This document shows, piece after piece, positions 36,201-57,302 of a DNA stretch of 64,000 nt (position 1 is its first letter; each line of letters opens with the position of its first letter). A program made the position numbers and the translations under genes. The stretch lies in assembly GCF_003073045.1 (NCBI RefSeq), contig NC_037595.1, forward strand, positions 14,420,252 through 14,484,251. Reading direction: 5' to 3'. The notes below the pieces were generated by a model. It was not told the origin of the DNA and made no database searches. It saw nothing but the letters and a program-made list of their open reading frames with translations. Origin of the DNA: Pomacea canaliculata. Lineage: Eukaryota; Mollusca; Gastropoda; Architaenioglossa; Ampullariidae.

Positions 36201-37474
36201 GTCACAGGATGTCGTCCCCGAACTCTATGCCTCTTTTTAAGAGTTTTGAAAAACTCAAGTTGGCTCCACACCTTTCCTTCTGCACCTTCTCTTATTGCAC
36301 ATGTCATTAGAAGAATCACATCTGCCTGACATACAATAAAACCTCATTTACAATTAAAAGATACTTATTTTCTTCTATGACCTTACTGGCCTAAGTTTAT
36401 TGCAAAACTACTATTGCGATGCCAGAATGCAGTTTTTCAATGTGATTATTTACATAATAAATACAAATGATATGTGCAAGTAAGAAAGTGATGACAACTG
36501 GTATTATGTATTTCATTAAAGTATCATCATCGAAACCATCTAATTAAATAATGTATGATAGAGAAGATACTGTAATTATATACCTATATAAATTTCAGAA
36601 CAGCTTTCTAAAAGTGCTATAGTAGGAAAGATTGAATTTATGAAACCGTTAACTCTCCACTTGACTGTCATTGTGATGTGATGCTGCATAAAATAAATGA
36701 GCAAACAGACATTAAACACTAAAAGTTGAACAGTAAAATTTAAAAGAGGGTCCTAATAATGATATTGACATATCACCTCTGTGACATCACTTGTCCTGTC
36801 ATAGCCATTCTTCTTTAAGATGCTCCAGGCTATTTCAGTGTCGCTGACATTCATCTGGCATCCATAAGTTTGGAAATAAACTGAAATGGTGGAGATAGAT
36901 CAGATAATGCCATTTAACTAAATGATCATAAAGATCTTCCCTAAGGTAATAAGAACTAAAAATCAAAGCGCAACACAGTACATTAAAAAATGCTTTCACC
37001 CTGAATATGTTTACATATTTATTGACCGAGGTAGTATAGAAACAAACCTTTCTTCCCAATGCCACTTAAAGATCGGTGCTGAATATAAGGTACAGAACAA
37101 CCTAAATCGCTGCCTATGGCTTGTGTTGTCTGTGGCATAAAATCAGACAATGTAGGGCTTGTCTCTGATATTGTTAACGATATTTTCTTTTTGTTAACAT
37201 CTGAAGTAGAATTTGAAGTACACACTTTTCTCGCAGGTTTATCTGACCGAGGATTTGTACTTGTAGTTGCAGTACCAGCATGTACAAATCTTCTTACTCG
37301 TAAACATTCCCTGTTGCTTCGTACGCTAGTGTTTACTCCAACGATTGGTCGTATAATGCATTTAGATATATCTTGATACTTTGCGTTGAAATAGCGATTA
37401 AACTGCACTGACAATCCCACGAAAGACATAATTTTGTCTCCCATCCTTCCGCAGAATATCTTTTCCATAGACAT
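30282..37474 (-). CDS. CDK5RAP1: CDK5RAP1, tRNA methylthiotransferase (MiaB family)
   Basis: Mitochondrial radical-SAM enzyme that converts i6A37 to ms2i6A37 in tRNAs. Twelve exons, in order: 37048-37474, 36777-36880, 36187-36325, 35181-35312, 34602-34683, 34085-34205, 33503-33745, 32798-32951, 32462-32592, 31321-31470, 30801-30941 and 30282-30398; 646 residues with all phases consistent. The three N-terminal cluster cysteines are present (QTYGCQMN about 150, LLMTCAIRE about 186, LLGCMAERL about 225), as is the radical-SAM motif [10 protein letters not shown] (Cys about 301, 305, 308). Also seen: [53 protein letters not shown], then a TRAM-type end ([18 protein letters not shown]). The long first exon (142 codons) suits a transit peptide and linker. 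Longer than the human protein because of N- and C-terminal extensions. Confidence 0.97.
31885..32378. mobile_element. Possible TIR element in a CDK5RAP1 intron
   Basis: The left end (TAAAGGTGCAGACACAC ... AACCAAAAACAG) and the inverted right end (TAAGCGACAGACCCATG ... AGCCAAAACAC) share imperfect similarity. Internal blocks such as GGTTTGC and TTGGCAAACTG recur in both orientations. No target duplication is clear. Confidence 0.3.
35354..35890. mobile_element. Long imperfect palindrome (fold-back element) in a CDK5RAP1 intron
   Basis: Left-arm sequences reappear inverted in the right arm: ATATAAACCTAAC (near 35411) with GTTAGGTTTATAT (35821), GTACACCATTCACAACATTG with the complement near 35705, and GACATTGAAAGTCTGCATTT with its complement at 35645. 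The centre is near 35622. Arms are about 255 bp with modest divergence. It lies in the intron between exons 3 and 4, so the pre-mRNA could form a long hairpin. Confidence 0.85.
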
Positions 37475-37820
37475 GCTGCGTCTGCGATCCTTTCGTCCGA
37501 CTCTAGGTCAAGAGTCAAGGTCGCGAATAATAAAAAGTTTAATGCAATGTTATTGTTCATGTATTATATTATTATGAATATATACTTAAATTAATTAGTA
37601 AAATATTAAGCTTTATATTATTTATAGTTTTAAAAGAAAGGATTCGACAATTACTCTGAAATTTGTTTCGCTGTTGGTAATGAAGGATTTTTAAACACAA
37701 GATGGCTGCTCCCAGTTGATGCAACATGGGGAAATACCGCAAGTTGAAGTGTGCCAGTGACTTTTTGTATGCTGAGTTTGTAGAAACGTTCCTTTGATAG
37801 ATTTCATATTGGTATACTAA
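37475..37820. promoter_or_regulatory. Shared divergent promoter region, CDK5RAP1 / YRDC
   Basis: Only 346 bp separate the CDK5RAP1 ATG (37474, minus) from the first YRDC ATG (37821, plus). Both 5' UTRs and promoters must lie here or in the adjoining first exons. The middle is AT-rich (37555-37630) without an obvious canonical TATA position that I would defend. Confidence 0.6.
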
Positions 37821-40422
37821 ATGAAGGTAAATATTTTTAAAAAGACCATCGTTTACGTAGCTGCAGTCAGTACTAAAGTATCCCAGGCTGATTTTGCTTA
37901 TCGACTTCGAGCGATGGCGATACCCACTATCTTCTCTGTTCCCTTACGATGTGAGCTCAAGAAACTTTGTGTCAAGGACGAAGAAGGTACTGGAAAGTTG
38001 GGTTATTTATATAAATATTCCCATTTTAATAGTGATTTATATATGTGCTTTTTGTATTGCAGTATTAAAGAATGGTCTTTTGAAGATGGGGGAGGTGTGT
38101 GCATGCATGAGCCTTTGTGTGCATGCGTGTGTGACGGAAAGAGAAAGAAAAGAACTCATTTTTTTCTGGTCTAAAACGTAAAATTTTCTCCCTCTAGATT
38201 ATTATTGTAGAATTATTTTTTACAATATTTGTAATCTATCGCACCTTGATCTCTGTCTTCAGCTTTAGCACATGCTGTACACAGTGCTGCTTCTAGTTTG
38301 AAGAAAGGACATGTAATAGCAGTCCCAACAGACACTGTCTATGGTATTGCAGGCCTTGCACAAAATAGTGAAGCTGTCAACAGACTTTATAGCATCAAAA
38401 ATAGGAACTGTTCTAAGCCTATTGCTATCAGTGTTGGGGATATTGATGACTTGTACAGGTGAACATTTATACCTTTTTAAAGATTTATTTTCTGTTGTCC
38501 CTGTCCAGCCTTTTTTAAAACTTGTTATCTCTTATGTTTTGTAGATATGGCTTTTAAAATTGTAAATTATGTAAAAACTACGATATATCATTTTGTCGTG
38601 TGTTGAAAGAACGTGCATTTGTCTGATGCGAGTGTGTGACACATACTATATTCATTCAAGTACTCCTTTCTCATATTTAAATATTACAAATCAGAGTATC
38701 ACCAGTGTTCAAAGCAGTTTTCAAATTTTGATCTTGTGAGAGTGATGTGTAAGCAAATTATTTTTGTATTGGTTTCTTGCTATTATTGAAAAAAGTTTGG
38801 TATTTGTTGCAGGTGGAGTAAAGTGGTTGTGCCAAAACAAATTTTAGAGGATCTTCTTCCTGGACCTGTCACTGTGGTCTTTGAGCGTAGTCCTGAACTG
38901 AACCCTTTGCTCAATCCCAACACACATTTGGTGGGCATACGCATTCCAGACCATGCCTTTATTAGGAATTTGTCTCGGGCCTGTGGAAGTCCCATTGCTC
39001 TGACAAGCGCTAATAAAAGCTCAGATCAAAGTACTCTTTCATTAGATGTAAGTATCTTAAGGATTAAAGGAAAGTTTGTTTGATTGGCACTGCCTTATTT
39101 GTTGCTTTTATTAACGCAAGCATCAAAATCCACAGATTTGTTCATGTGGATGCCATCAAGAAACTGAATATGAATGATGGAAAAAACAGATCCTTGATTC
39201 TGCAGATGAACTGAAATGTGTGCCATCCTCTGCTACTTTAACTTTCTCTGGGGTTAACATCTTTATTTCCTAGACCATCTGGAACCTTGGCTTGCTGCTG
39301 TTATCAATGCATCATTATCTCTTGAATATCACATCAATAAAGTCTGTGTGTCTGTTGTCCTTGAGCTTCATATAGTCAATCACATCTGATTCTCTACCAA
39401 AAAATTAATGTCAGCTTTTATGTTGTCCCAACTGGATTACTGCAACTTTCTGTTCCTTGATCTCCCTAAATGCCTACTTGAAAGCTTCAAAGGACTCAGA
39501 ATAATCCCACTGCTATTGTCTTCCATAGGCAAACTGCAGATCATGCTACACCCCTCTGCAAGCTTCACTAGTTGCATTGATCACAACATTGGCACACTGT
39601 GCTACCATTATCTTCTCGACTTCCCTCATCATATGTGTCACCATATGGACACCATACCACCTGAGTCTGCTTGTGTTGCCCTCTGTTTGCCAAGCAGTAC
39701 AGAGAAGAAATTCAGTGGATGCTTCTTTTCCTGTTCAGGCCTGTTTGGAATTCTCTGCCCCTTTCTCTTCAAAGTATCTGTGTGCGAAGCTTTCAGATTT
39801 AGCCTCAAAGCATCTATTTAAGAAATATCTTGCATGAGGTTAAAATTATTGCAATGTTTTTCACCCAGAAAAATTAAGCTGTCAAAATTTTGTTCATCTG
39901 TTTTGTGTGCAGGAATTCAAATCACTGTGGCCGCAACTAGACATGCTCGTAGATGGTGGAGCACTTAATGATACAGATAAGGCACGACTGGGGTCTACTG
40001 TTGTTGATCTTTCAGAAGCTGGTAAATTCTGTATCATCCGTGAGGGCAGGTAAGCCATACATACACATTTTTGTAGGAATACTTTTTGTACCACTTGCAA
40101 ATTCATAGTGAAAATGGTTTTCTGGTCAGCAGAACATGTATAGACATGGTTGCACAAATAAAGAATGACCAACAGAAAAGGAAACTTAGTAAAATTAATA
40201 TCCTGAAAACCTAACGCGAATGTGAATTAAATAGAAATAGCTACTGCTAGAGAGATAGAAAAAAATAACTGTCTTAAAATTGAGATAGAAAAAAATAACT
40301 GTCTTAAAATTATGATGCTTATTGAAAAGCCTTTTTTTTTTCACCTTGACAGTGCCTACAAGAAGACTTCTGAAATCCTGAAGGTTAAACACAAGTTGCA
40401 AGAAATTGTTACATCAGCATGA
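37821..40422 (+). CDS. YRDC: YRDC, threonylcarbamoyl-AMP synthase (TsaC/Sua5 family)
   Basis: Makes threonylcarbamoyl-AMP from threonine, bicarbonate and ATP for t6A37 in tRNAs reading ANN codons. Five exons: 37821-37986, 38263-38458, 38813-39047, 39913-40049 and 40353-40422; 267 residues (236 if ATG 37914 is used; human about 279). Family blocks: GHVIAVPTDTVYGIAGLA, SIKNRNCSKPIAISVGDIDD with the K-R/K-P nucleotide-binding residues, ILEDLLPGPVTVVFERS, LVGIRIPDHAFIRN, SPIALTSANKSS, LVDGG, RLGSTVVDLS and FCIIREG. The extra N-terminus from 37821 (MKVNIFKKTIVYVAAVSTKV) could be a mitochondrial targeting part; MAIPTIFS at 37914 is the alternative start. Intron 3 carries a LINE fragment. Confidence 0.96.
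39290..39840 (+). mobile_element. LINE reverse transcriptase C-terminal fragment in YRDC intron 3
   Basis: Plus-strand frames read MLSQLDYCNFLFLDLPKCLL, later IGTLCYHYLLDFPH, then LEFSAPF and SKHLFKKYL. This matches the CR1/L2-type LINE tail: LSRLDYCNSLL, then a CHH region, WNSLP and F-K-T-x-LK-x-HLF. Frames are broken several times, so it is old. Confidence 0.75.
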
Positions 40423-42496
40423 ACAAAATCTGTCAAAACTGAATTTGACGTTCTACAAACATTTTATTTTATTAAAATTTCTCTTTACTTCTACTTTTTT
40501 TCTCAATCTCTCCTTTGTATTTGTTGCCTCTCCACTGTGTGTTTCAGTTGTGTGCTCTGGATTATTGTAGGTATTGTTTCTAAGTTTGATAAACTGCTGG
40601 CCAGTTTAAGACAAGGATGTGCAGTGGCAGTCCTAAGAGACTCTGACACGAGAGGCACAAAACAAGTTACAGCTTTCCATAAAGTTAGTTTTATGAACTT
40701 TCTTATGATGGGGCCAACATTGTTACTATATCCATTCTTTACCCCTTCTAGCATTGGGCATAATGCAGGATTTGTGATGTTGTAGACAGCTGAATACTGC
40801 AGAAAAATTGCAGAAGCAGCTGTTCAGAGGTCAAGGATACATTAGTTTCACTGAGGGCATTAGAACAGATCAGCACAAAAACAAAACCCCTTCAAACAAC
40901 CAAAACAAAAATACATATCTCCACAGCTGTAAGGCAATTTGAAAGCAACTCAAATGCGTTTTACTACAGCTTGTCTCAGGTAAAGTGAATAATTGGGTGA
41001 AATGCTTGTTGAGTTCTGTTTTATGAATGGGTTGAAACGATATTGATGGTTGGTTGATGCATTGTCATGAAGAAAAATGTGTCACTGTTTCACTATTTTA
41101 TTGGCTGAGTTTTGGATTTCTGTTTCAGTTCGTCCCCATGTTTTCATGACAAGTTAAACTGTATGGCTCAAGAAAAAAGAAATCTAATTTTTTTTTTATG
41201 ATTATTGCAACACTGGTTTTATGGATTGTACATAGTTGAACAATACTGTATCTTTTACACATGCACAACATTGCAGGAATTTGGGTACTACACAGATTCA
41301 TTTCATTGAGAACAAGAATTTGAACCTTGCAGCCTTGGAATTGTTTTAGTTGTTGGGTATGTACATACTATTGAGAAAATAAATGAATTGCATAAAGATT
41401 AAATGGTTTGTGCAATAACACTAATAATTTCATAGTTTTTTGTTTTCTTTTAGTTTTATTTTATAGACAGGCGAAAGTGTGAATGAGGATGAGTAGTTGT
41501 GGTCCTGTAATACCAAAAAACTCTAAGATCTTATCCTGGTCCAGCATATAAAGATTGCAACCTTAACAAGAATAAAACCTGATAAATTTTATTAGTTCTT
41601 GTGGAACATTATACCCATGAAACCCAATGATCTGTGAAAATGGCAAAAGTGTGACACACATTTGGCCGTTATTAGGCCACTGATCTGCCTGCCTGTCTTG
41701 CCGCTTAGGGGAGGGGAGCTTATTCTACAATGACTGGCAAATGTGTTACCATAAACTTCGCATGAGAAGAAGCTAGGCTACTGTGGGTGTGGACAAACTG
41801 TGCTTAAGATAACACTCTGGCTACAGTAGGTTTTTCCTGCATTCTTCCTCACAGTCACAGCAAAGCACCTTCACACGTTTGTTTTCAGTTTAGGATGTTC
41901 AGGTTGTGATTTCTAGCATGTGATAACAGCAAATGGCCATTGTGCAGGTCCACACATTTTGCAGAAGTGTCCTGAAGCATAGAAATGTTCGTAGATGACT
42001 AACTGTACAAATAATATATGACTGGATTATGAAAACAGCAGAGTACGTTATTTTCATGTCTTATTGCTGACAAAATGGCCTGTTTGTAAACAAAACTGTT
42101 TCCATGACATGGAACCTGAGTACACCAGCAGAACGATGCATGCTTTGTTCCCACAGTTAATCAGAAGGCGGGTAGCTGCTGCAGGCCAGAATGAACAAAA
42201 GTGGCCAGCATCCCGTAAGCTGGGTATAATGGCAACTCTTAAAAGAACTTTTAAAAAATTCGTTTCATCCTGCAAGGACTGCTAATTAACAAGAAGCTTT
42301 GAAAGAGTAACAAACACAGAAGTGACTCCATGCCCTCCTTACGACAGCAACTCTTCAAGCAAATGTCGGTTCCACTGAGTGGCGATAATCTGTAGTGGGG
42401 TCCTGTCCTGGAGACAGTTAATATCACAACGGCTAACGAGCTAGTGCTGTCAGTGCAAACAGTGCATGCCAGTCCTGTCTCTAGGTCACACTGATG
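40423..42496. other. 3' flanks of YRDC and of the HUNK-like gene; no further gene seen
   Basis: AT-rich and convergent between two genes. A 73-codon frame at 42064-42285 has no recognisable motif or splice context. Nothing else is supportable. Confidence 0.4.
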
Positions 42497-50812
<8,316 letters not shown>

Positions 50813-50822
50813 GATGACGTCA

Positions 50823-53380
50823 AGGCCTCAGCTCCAGGTACCGCGCGGACAGGTGCCTGAAAACACAGAAACAGCACTGACTCCTGAACGTGCAGAGGGA
50901 GCAGAGACAGGGAGAGAGGGAAGAACAGAGAGACAGACACGGAAAGTCTGGAAAGAACGACTGTGGGAGGATTTTTTTTTCATGTGCGCATTTCAAACTA
51001 ACATTGGTACACAACAGGTAACTGTAAGGTCGACTGTGACGCTCTGCTATGTTGGCTACTGACTGGGTGACAGTAGGAGCACTCAGCAGTCGTACAGCAA
51101 TTGTTTGTTCTGTTATTTCCTCCACGAGTGTCTCATGCTCAGTCACCAAGAAGCGTCCCTGTATGACCGAGTGTAAAGCGTGTCTGTCAGCGTGCTCGCC
51201 TATTTTAGGACAGTTCGACTGTTACTTTTGACAAACGATGTGACGTCACCCAGTGGAGTTTTGTGTGCACCCTGCCGTTTGGGGGTGGGTGTGAGGTGAG
51301 GGTGTGAGAAGGGAAAAGCCATGTTCACTGTCAATCACAAGTGAGTGAAAGGCGGGGGCATGAACTGAACGGTAGCCTGCTATTTCTGTGACATTCTTCA
51401 CCTTCTTACACCTTCTTTGTTCCCGCCGTGTGTGTGTGTGATGTCAGATCTTTTGTTGTCAGCTCGCGTGGTTCTCAGGTATTGTACAGCAGAAACAAAT
51501 CTTGATCATGGCCGATCAGGTGACAAGTTCACAAGAACAGATGTTTTCTTCTCGACTTCTTGCGCCTGAAGACCCTCAGGGCCCACAGAACATACTGACA
51601 CACGTCGAGCTTGTACAGATTGATGCGCATGCAGGGGCACGCGCACACACACTCACGTGTGTATAGCTATACTAAAGAATAATAACATACTTTTATTTAG
51701 GGCACAGAGACAATGGCAGTTTTCACCAGGCATGAACACACACGGTTTTAGTTTTGAGCTGGAGTAACCCACTACTTGTGGATTTGTTGTCTTGGTTACA
51801 GGTAATCTTAATAAGGCTAACAAGCAGAGTTCATGGTTAGGAGGCTGCTGTACCTTGTGCTATGGAATAATGAGCTCAAATTGTAATAAATATACATAAA
51901 TATACGGCAAACTGTGACATCATGTACCATTGGTATGATGACCAGATCTTCCTGTTTGTTTTCATGCGCGCTTTTGTCTCTCATCACTGGATAAGCTGTG
52001 TGACAGTCTGTGTGTTTGGATGGACGACTGGATACACTATGTGTATGTGTTTGGATGACGACTGGAAATGGAGAAATAATAACATTACCATGATTTCTCA
52101 ACAGAACTTCTTTCATTAAATGTTACAACTTCATATCAAGAGATTTTTATTACATTGCTCTCTGGACAAAACTAACATCGCATTACTAACGGGGGAGAAC
52201 TGCTAACATTAGTGTTTCTCATCCTAACATCTATTACCGTCTGCTTGTTTGTAGTCTTTTGTATTCACCACACTGAGCTCGCATCCCCACAGAGATTGTG
52301 TGTTACAAACTCAGATTGTAACTGACCCAACTACTCTCAGTGCATCATTAAAATGACAGTGCTGAATCAAACAAAATTACTTACAATTCACATTAATGAG
52401 GATGAACATCGCTTTCGTTAACTCTTGGCAGTTCTTCGGAATAGATGAAAGAAGTAACGACTGTTATGACCGACTCGCGAAGTCGAACTTGTCGCAAACA
52501 ATACAAAGTACATAATGTTAACTGAATCACTGCACGATGGTCAACGGCTGCCTGCTGTTAGTCCTCCTGTGCTCCAGTCATCCTTCTCTTGTCATCATTA
52601 ACACGCAGCGACACTGATTATGATTGACGAGTGGAGCTGTTACCACATCCACAGCACTCGTCTGTTAGCCGCTGATGTCGTCCTCACAGAACGAAAGTCG
52701 CACCATCATCACCAGACTGCGACTGCACTTGGACAAGAGAGAGTTGTAACACAAGGGGACTATACACTGGACCGGATGTACACTCTGCTGGTACTTTGTT
52801 ACAGATGTTAGGCAGGGAACAGAGGAAGTCACTAACTTGGACTGACTTGCTAGATGGCAACGGTTCCTCACTTGCTTCCTCCTCCTTTAATCCCGCTACA
52901 GGGTGGTGCCGGTGTTGCTGTCAAGACTCTCGCACTGCATCACGACTGTCTCTTGGAGGGATGACGCTTTCTTGTTGTCTGACCCTTCCATGGAGGCGAG
53001 GCTAACAAGAACCACCTTGTCCACAAACAAACACGTACATTTACTGGCCACACACGCAGTTTACTGACCAAACATGGACTCACGGAGCGAGCGGCCGCTT
53101 CATCTAACATCACACGCCAACTGTCCACGCATCGGTCGCTATACTTGTGTCGGGCGACAGTCGTGACCATGGCCCCAGTCTTGCCGCCACGTGTGTCGTC
53201 ACAGCATGGCCAGTGGCCAGCAAGGGCAGGGCTGAAGGGTTAATTAGAGGGTGGACACTGCAGCTGCTCAAACTGTCACACGCCGCAGTGTGTACAGTGA
53301 ACGGCAAAGTGGACAGTGGCCGCGCCTTGCCTCAGCGCCACAAGGCGGGGACCCGGAGACAGGCCGCACGACTTGGGCAG
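50823..53380. other. Upstream region of the HUNK-like gene
   Basis: No coding exon is supported. It probably contains 5' UTR exons and promoter of the minus-strand kinase gene. TGACGTCA occurs at 51241. Confidence 0.4.
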
Positions 53381-53384
53381 CACA

Positions 53385-53615
53385 AACAGCATGGAGTGAC
53401 GTCACTTTCTGTCATAACGGCCGTTGTCCAGTAAACATCCCTGATAAAGTGACGTCACTGTATATCACGATAGTAATTTTCCATACAAACAGCACAGAGT
53501 GACGTAGCAGTCTATTACAATGGCTATCAGCTGAAAAGCAGCACGAAGTGACGTCACAATCTTCCTAATAACTATTTCCTTTAAACAAACAGCATGCTAT
53601 GTCATGGCTATTCCC
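53385..53615. repeat. Degenerate minisatellite carrying TGACGTCA, about five units
   Basis: Units of about 50 bp share AAACAGCACRGAGTGACGTCAC followed by a variable part with ATAACTATT-like sequence, starting near 53387, 53443, 53488, 53535 and 53583. TGACGTCA is intact at 53397, 53450 and 53549 and altered in the other two units. Confidence 0.65.
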
Positions 53616-56336
53616 AACTGCAGATAGCCAGAATGGCGGCGCTGTTTTTCCGGATGTAAAGACACCTGCACGGTGAGTCCAGCCGCCGCTCGGGTTGTTT
53701 CTGGGTGAGTGACACTCGCAGACATTTGCAGTGACGCAACCAAGGCAACATTACTCCATTTGTCTCAAATCCTACGAACACTAGCTTCTTTTAGCCCGAG
53801 TCGACAATTTCATTCCCGTCCTTGCATGTGGGGTATGGGGGGTGTAGTTGTTGGGGTGGGGTGGGGCTGAATAATGTAGCTGTTGTCTAGCCTGATCACC
53901 ACACGCAGCAAGTCCAGTGCTTGCTGGCGGCGGACCCGCCTACCTGTGCTAACAGCGCCAGCAAGCAGGTGGGACCCTGCTATCGACTTCGTTTAGCGTC
54001 GCTCTGCTCCTTGTCTCTGCGAAAACCTGGAGGAATCCTGGCCTGGAGCCAGCGCCTCATCACCTGCCTGCTGTCGCCCTCGCAGGTGGCTGCTGCGGGA
54101 ACGAGTCCGGCTTGTAGCGACGAAATGCCAGACTACTCATTGTGAGTGTATGTTGAGTGTATGTGATGAGAGTGAGTGGATGGTCAGTGTGATATCAGTG
54201 TAGACACCCCCGGTCTGACGGTTTCTGTATGGTGACGTCAGATGACCATGGCAGACTGGCTATGACGTATGTGTGACCTCCCCTCTCGCCGGCTGCCAGC
54301 TGTCCTTATTTGTTCTTGCCTGATGTTTGCTTTCGCCTCTAGCAGACATAAACTACAGAGAAAAAAAAATCAACAGCATCAAAGGGAGTTAATTGCTACT
54401 CTGGACTCTGCCCACAGGCGCTCACCTGCGTAACTCCAGAGTCAGAAACAAGACCTGCGTCATCAGGCTACCTATCGCGTCACGTGACCTGCTACCTGCA
54501 AACTTGTGATCATCAGCTTGGTGAGACATCGATCTCGGAGGGAGGGTGCGTGGTGGTGATGGGGTAGGGATGGGAGTGAAAGACTTAACAGGGATACCTA
54601 GCGCCACCAGCGGCTGCCAGGGTCAGGTTCCGGAAGAATCTAGGAAACAAAATCCATTATGCATGGTGAACCACTCTTATAATCACGGCGAGGAAATGCC
54701 AAGGGTTTTAACCCATGTAAGCCCGCCTCCAGCACTCCGTGATGCTGACTGAGCAGTTCTGTCCTAAGCTAACCCCAGAATAACTCAGAACAAGGTAGTC
54801 CAGCTTGACAGTGGCTCAGGACGATGGTAGATAGTAGTCACCATAGCACTACATAGCCTACCGCTGCTAAAAATAAACCCTATCCCCATACTCTACCTCT
54901 ACCCCAGTGTAATAAATCTCAGACCAGACAGTAGCCACGTTCACCATTATCTCCTTGTTACCACAGACCTCTTGTGTTTACTGTTGACAGTACTCCAGCC
55001 CGTGAAGCATGGTCCCACAAGACTTTGAATGAAATGAAATTTTATTTCTAAAAAGCGAGTTTATGAGTAATTAAGATTATAAAATGTCGAAGAAGTGCAA
55101 AAGGACCACGGAATATAATTTTGGAATTCTCAGACCGAAACGCACAAGCGAGACGAAAAAAAGTGTGAAGTCAAAGGCGGTGATTGGGGGAGATTTAAGG
55201 CATAAAGCAAAGTGGTTCACTGTCTCTAACATCACATTTGGAAGTAGACCGCAACTCTCTTCCTTTGCCCCCTCTATCATTTCCTGATACACATGACACT
55301 ATTCGGCTTTGTGGGCAGTAGGAGGGTTGTATGTGGGCAGTAGGTGGGCTGGGTGTTCCCGGCCACTAACCAGCCTCGTTCTCGTCTAAAGCCAAGCGCA
55401 CTGACCACCAGGGTACAGAACCCAGCAAATGCATGTCTCGTCCTGTAGATGCTCAAGTCGTTGCCTGGCTGTTCATGGCATCTGTACCTGACTGCCAGAC
55501 TCGAGAGGTGAGGTGCTCTTAATCAACGGGATGCAGGTTAATTAATATTGGATGTTATGTAGGACAGTAGCAGGAAGAAAGGTGTGAGGGGCCAGTGCCG
55601 ACAGACCCTGGCAACATTTGTGTTATTTGGTGGCCGTGTTATCGGGTATATTTACATGCTATTTGGAGGCTATACCATTGGGTATTTATTTGTTATTTCG
55701 AAGGAGTGGTGCCACCCCTACCGTAAAAAGAAGGCCCAAGCTATTTTTCAGTTTCCGCGCACAAATTCTAAGTAAAAGGTGCTTGGTATGAATGGGAAGC
55801 ACGAGGTGGGTATGTCACTCCAGGCACAAACAAGTCTGCTGGCAATGAGAGTACTGCAGGTCGGGGGGAACACAGCCCCCTTGTTGAGACTGACAGCGTG
55901 CGGTGAGTCGCTGTGACAAGACCTGCACACACTCTCTTTGATGACGACACTAGTGGCCACAGTATGTGTGGCAGACACAAAGCCGACCGCCGCCAGAGCA
56001 GGTCTTACTGTCACCTGCAGGCCTTGTCGAGATTCACCTCGTGACGAGACAAACACTCGCAGCTCCGTGCAGAGGCTAAACTTTGAGCTGAGATCGCGAC
56101 ACTGGCCGCCATTCCGACACAATCGACTTTATTTGTAGCCAACTACTCAATAGACTCATGGAGTGTATGAAGGGGCGGCGCCCTACTGCCAATACCTTGG
56201 CCTATACGTCACATTGCACGTTACACACATTGGCAAGAGAGGCTGCATACTATAATATTTTATATTATAATAATCATATCTTCTAAAGAGGTGAGACAAG
56301 CAAGAAGCTGTAACCTTTCATTCCCAGCATACCACA
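53616..56336. other. No supported gene
   Basis: Moderately GC-rich upstream half, with TGACGTCA at 54233. Several 60-75 codon frames exist without splice logic or recognisable motifs. Nothing is called. Confidence 0.35.
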
Positions 56337-56599
56337 TCACACAATATACCCAAAGGTGAAGTATCCTCCAAACGCTGCAAATGTGACGTACGAACAGATC
56401 ACAGCTGCTTGAAAGAATGTGTCCACACCTGTAAGTGCTGACGTCATCACCGCCAGCAGCAAGCTTCCACTGGAGGGATGGGGAGGGTGAGATGAGAAAG
56501 GGGGGGTTGGAAACAGAAAGCAGCACTCATCTGCACGCTTCAATGGCGCTGCACAGCTCCGTGACGTCACGATCGATGGGCGGAGGGCGGTGCCACACG
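56337..56599 (-). CDS. C-terminal two exons of a probable membrane protein
   Basis: Two exons join in phase: 56537-56599 (acceptor CGCACCCCAG, donor GTGCAG) reads VWHRPPPIDRDVTELCSAIE, and 56337-56469 (acceptor CATCCCTCCAG) reads AGSLLLAVMTSALTGVDTFF, then QAAVICSYVTFAAFGGYFTF and GYIV with a stop at 56337-56339. The second exon is hydrophobic enough for one or two membrane helices at the extreme C-terminus. I do not recognise the family. Upstream exons should lie above 56600 on the minus strand but were not found with confidence. Confidence 0.4.
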
Positions 56600-57149
56600 C
56601 TGGGGTGCGGGGGAGGTAAGATAAATGTATGCTGTCATTGCGGTAGCATCTCGTCACAGCCAATCGATACTCAGGTGGGTCGAACAGGTACCACAGCTCA
56701 CCTATGTGTCCGCCCGAGGGCCAAGTAAACACGTCACTAATTACGGGAAGTTCTGCCCGAGCGCAGTTTGTAGATTCATCCTGTCCAAGCAGTAAGAACC
56801 GCGTCATAGCTGAGGATCCGTCTTGGACTGAAATCGGTTGAGGAGGATCAGTGCCCGACATCGATCCCAGTTTTGTTCTAAACTAGCAGGAGGGGCTCTC
56901 AGAACCTTGGTTCGAACATAGGTCATTGCTAGGTTCTGTGCTGAAAATGGCTGAAGTAATTTCCATGACCGCTTGGTAATTGATCTTCCAATTGATCGGA
57001 TGACCTTTCGTATGTAATACCTCTTGAGATTTTTTGTTGAACGAATCTCGGTTAAACTAGCGCTGAAAAGTAGTTCAAGGCTTATAAGACTGTGCAAATG
57101 TATTTCTGAAAATATGCCAATCTACAGTAACCTAAATATACACTGTAGA

Positions 57150-57156
57150 CTATGTA

Positions 57157-57237
<81 letters not shown>

Positions 57238-57302
57238 TAATAATAATAATAATATAATAATAATAATATAATAATCATCATCATCATCATCATCATCATC
57301 TG
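57150..57302. repeat. (AAT)n / (ATC)n microsatellite
   Basis: About 125 bp of AAT units with a few interruptions run into eight or so ATC units ending near 57300. It produces a false poly-leucine frame on the minus strand. Confidence 0.98.

Noticed and set aside
42064-42285. 73-codon plus-strand frame
   Set aside because: No motif, no splice or promoter context, and it lies in the 3' flank of a minus-strand gene.
56601-56861. Further upstream exons of the membrane-protein gene within a 174-codon minus frame
   Set aside because: The stretch reads open but splice sites and phase could not be made to agree, so it was left out.
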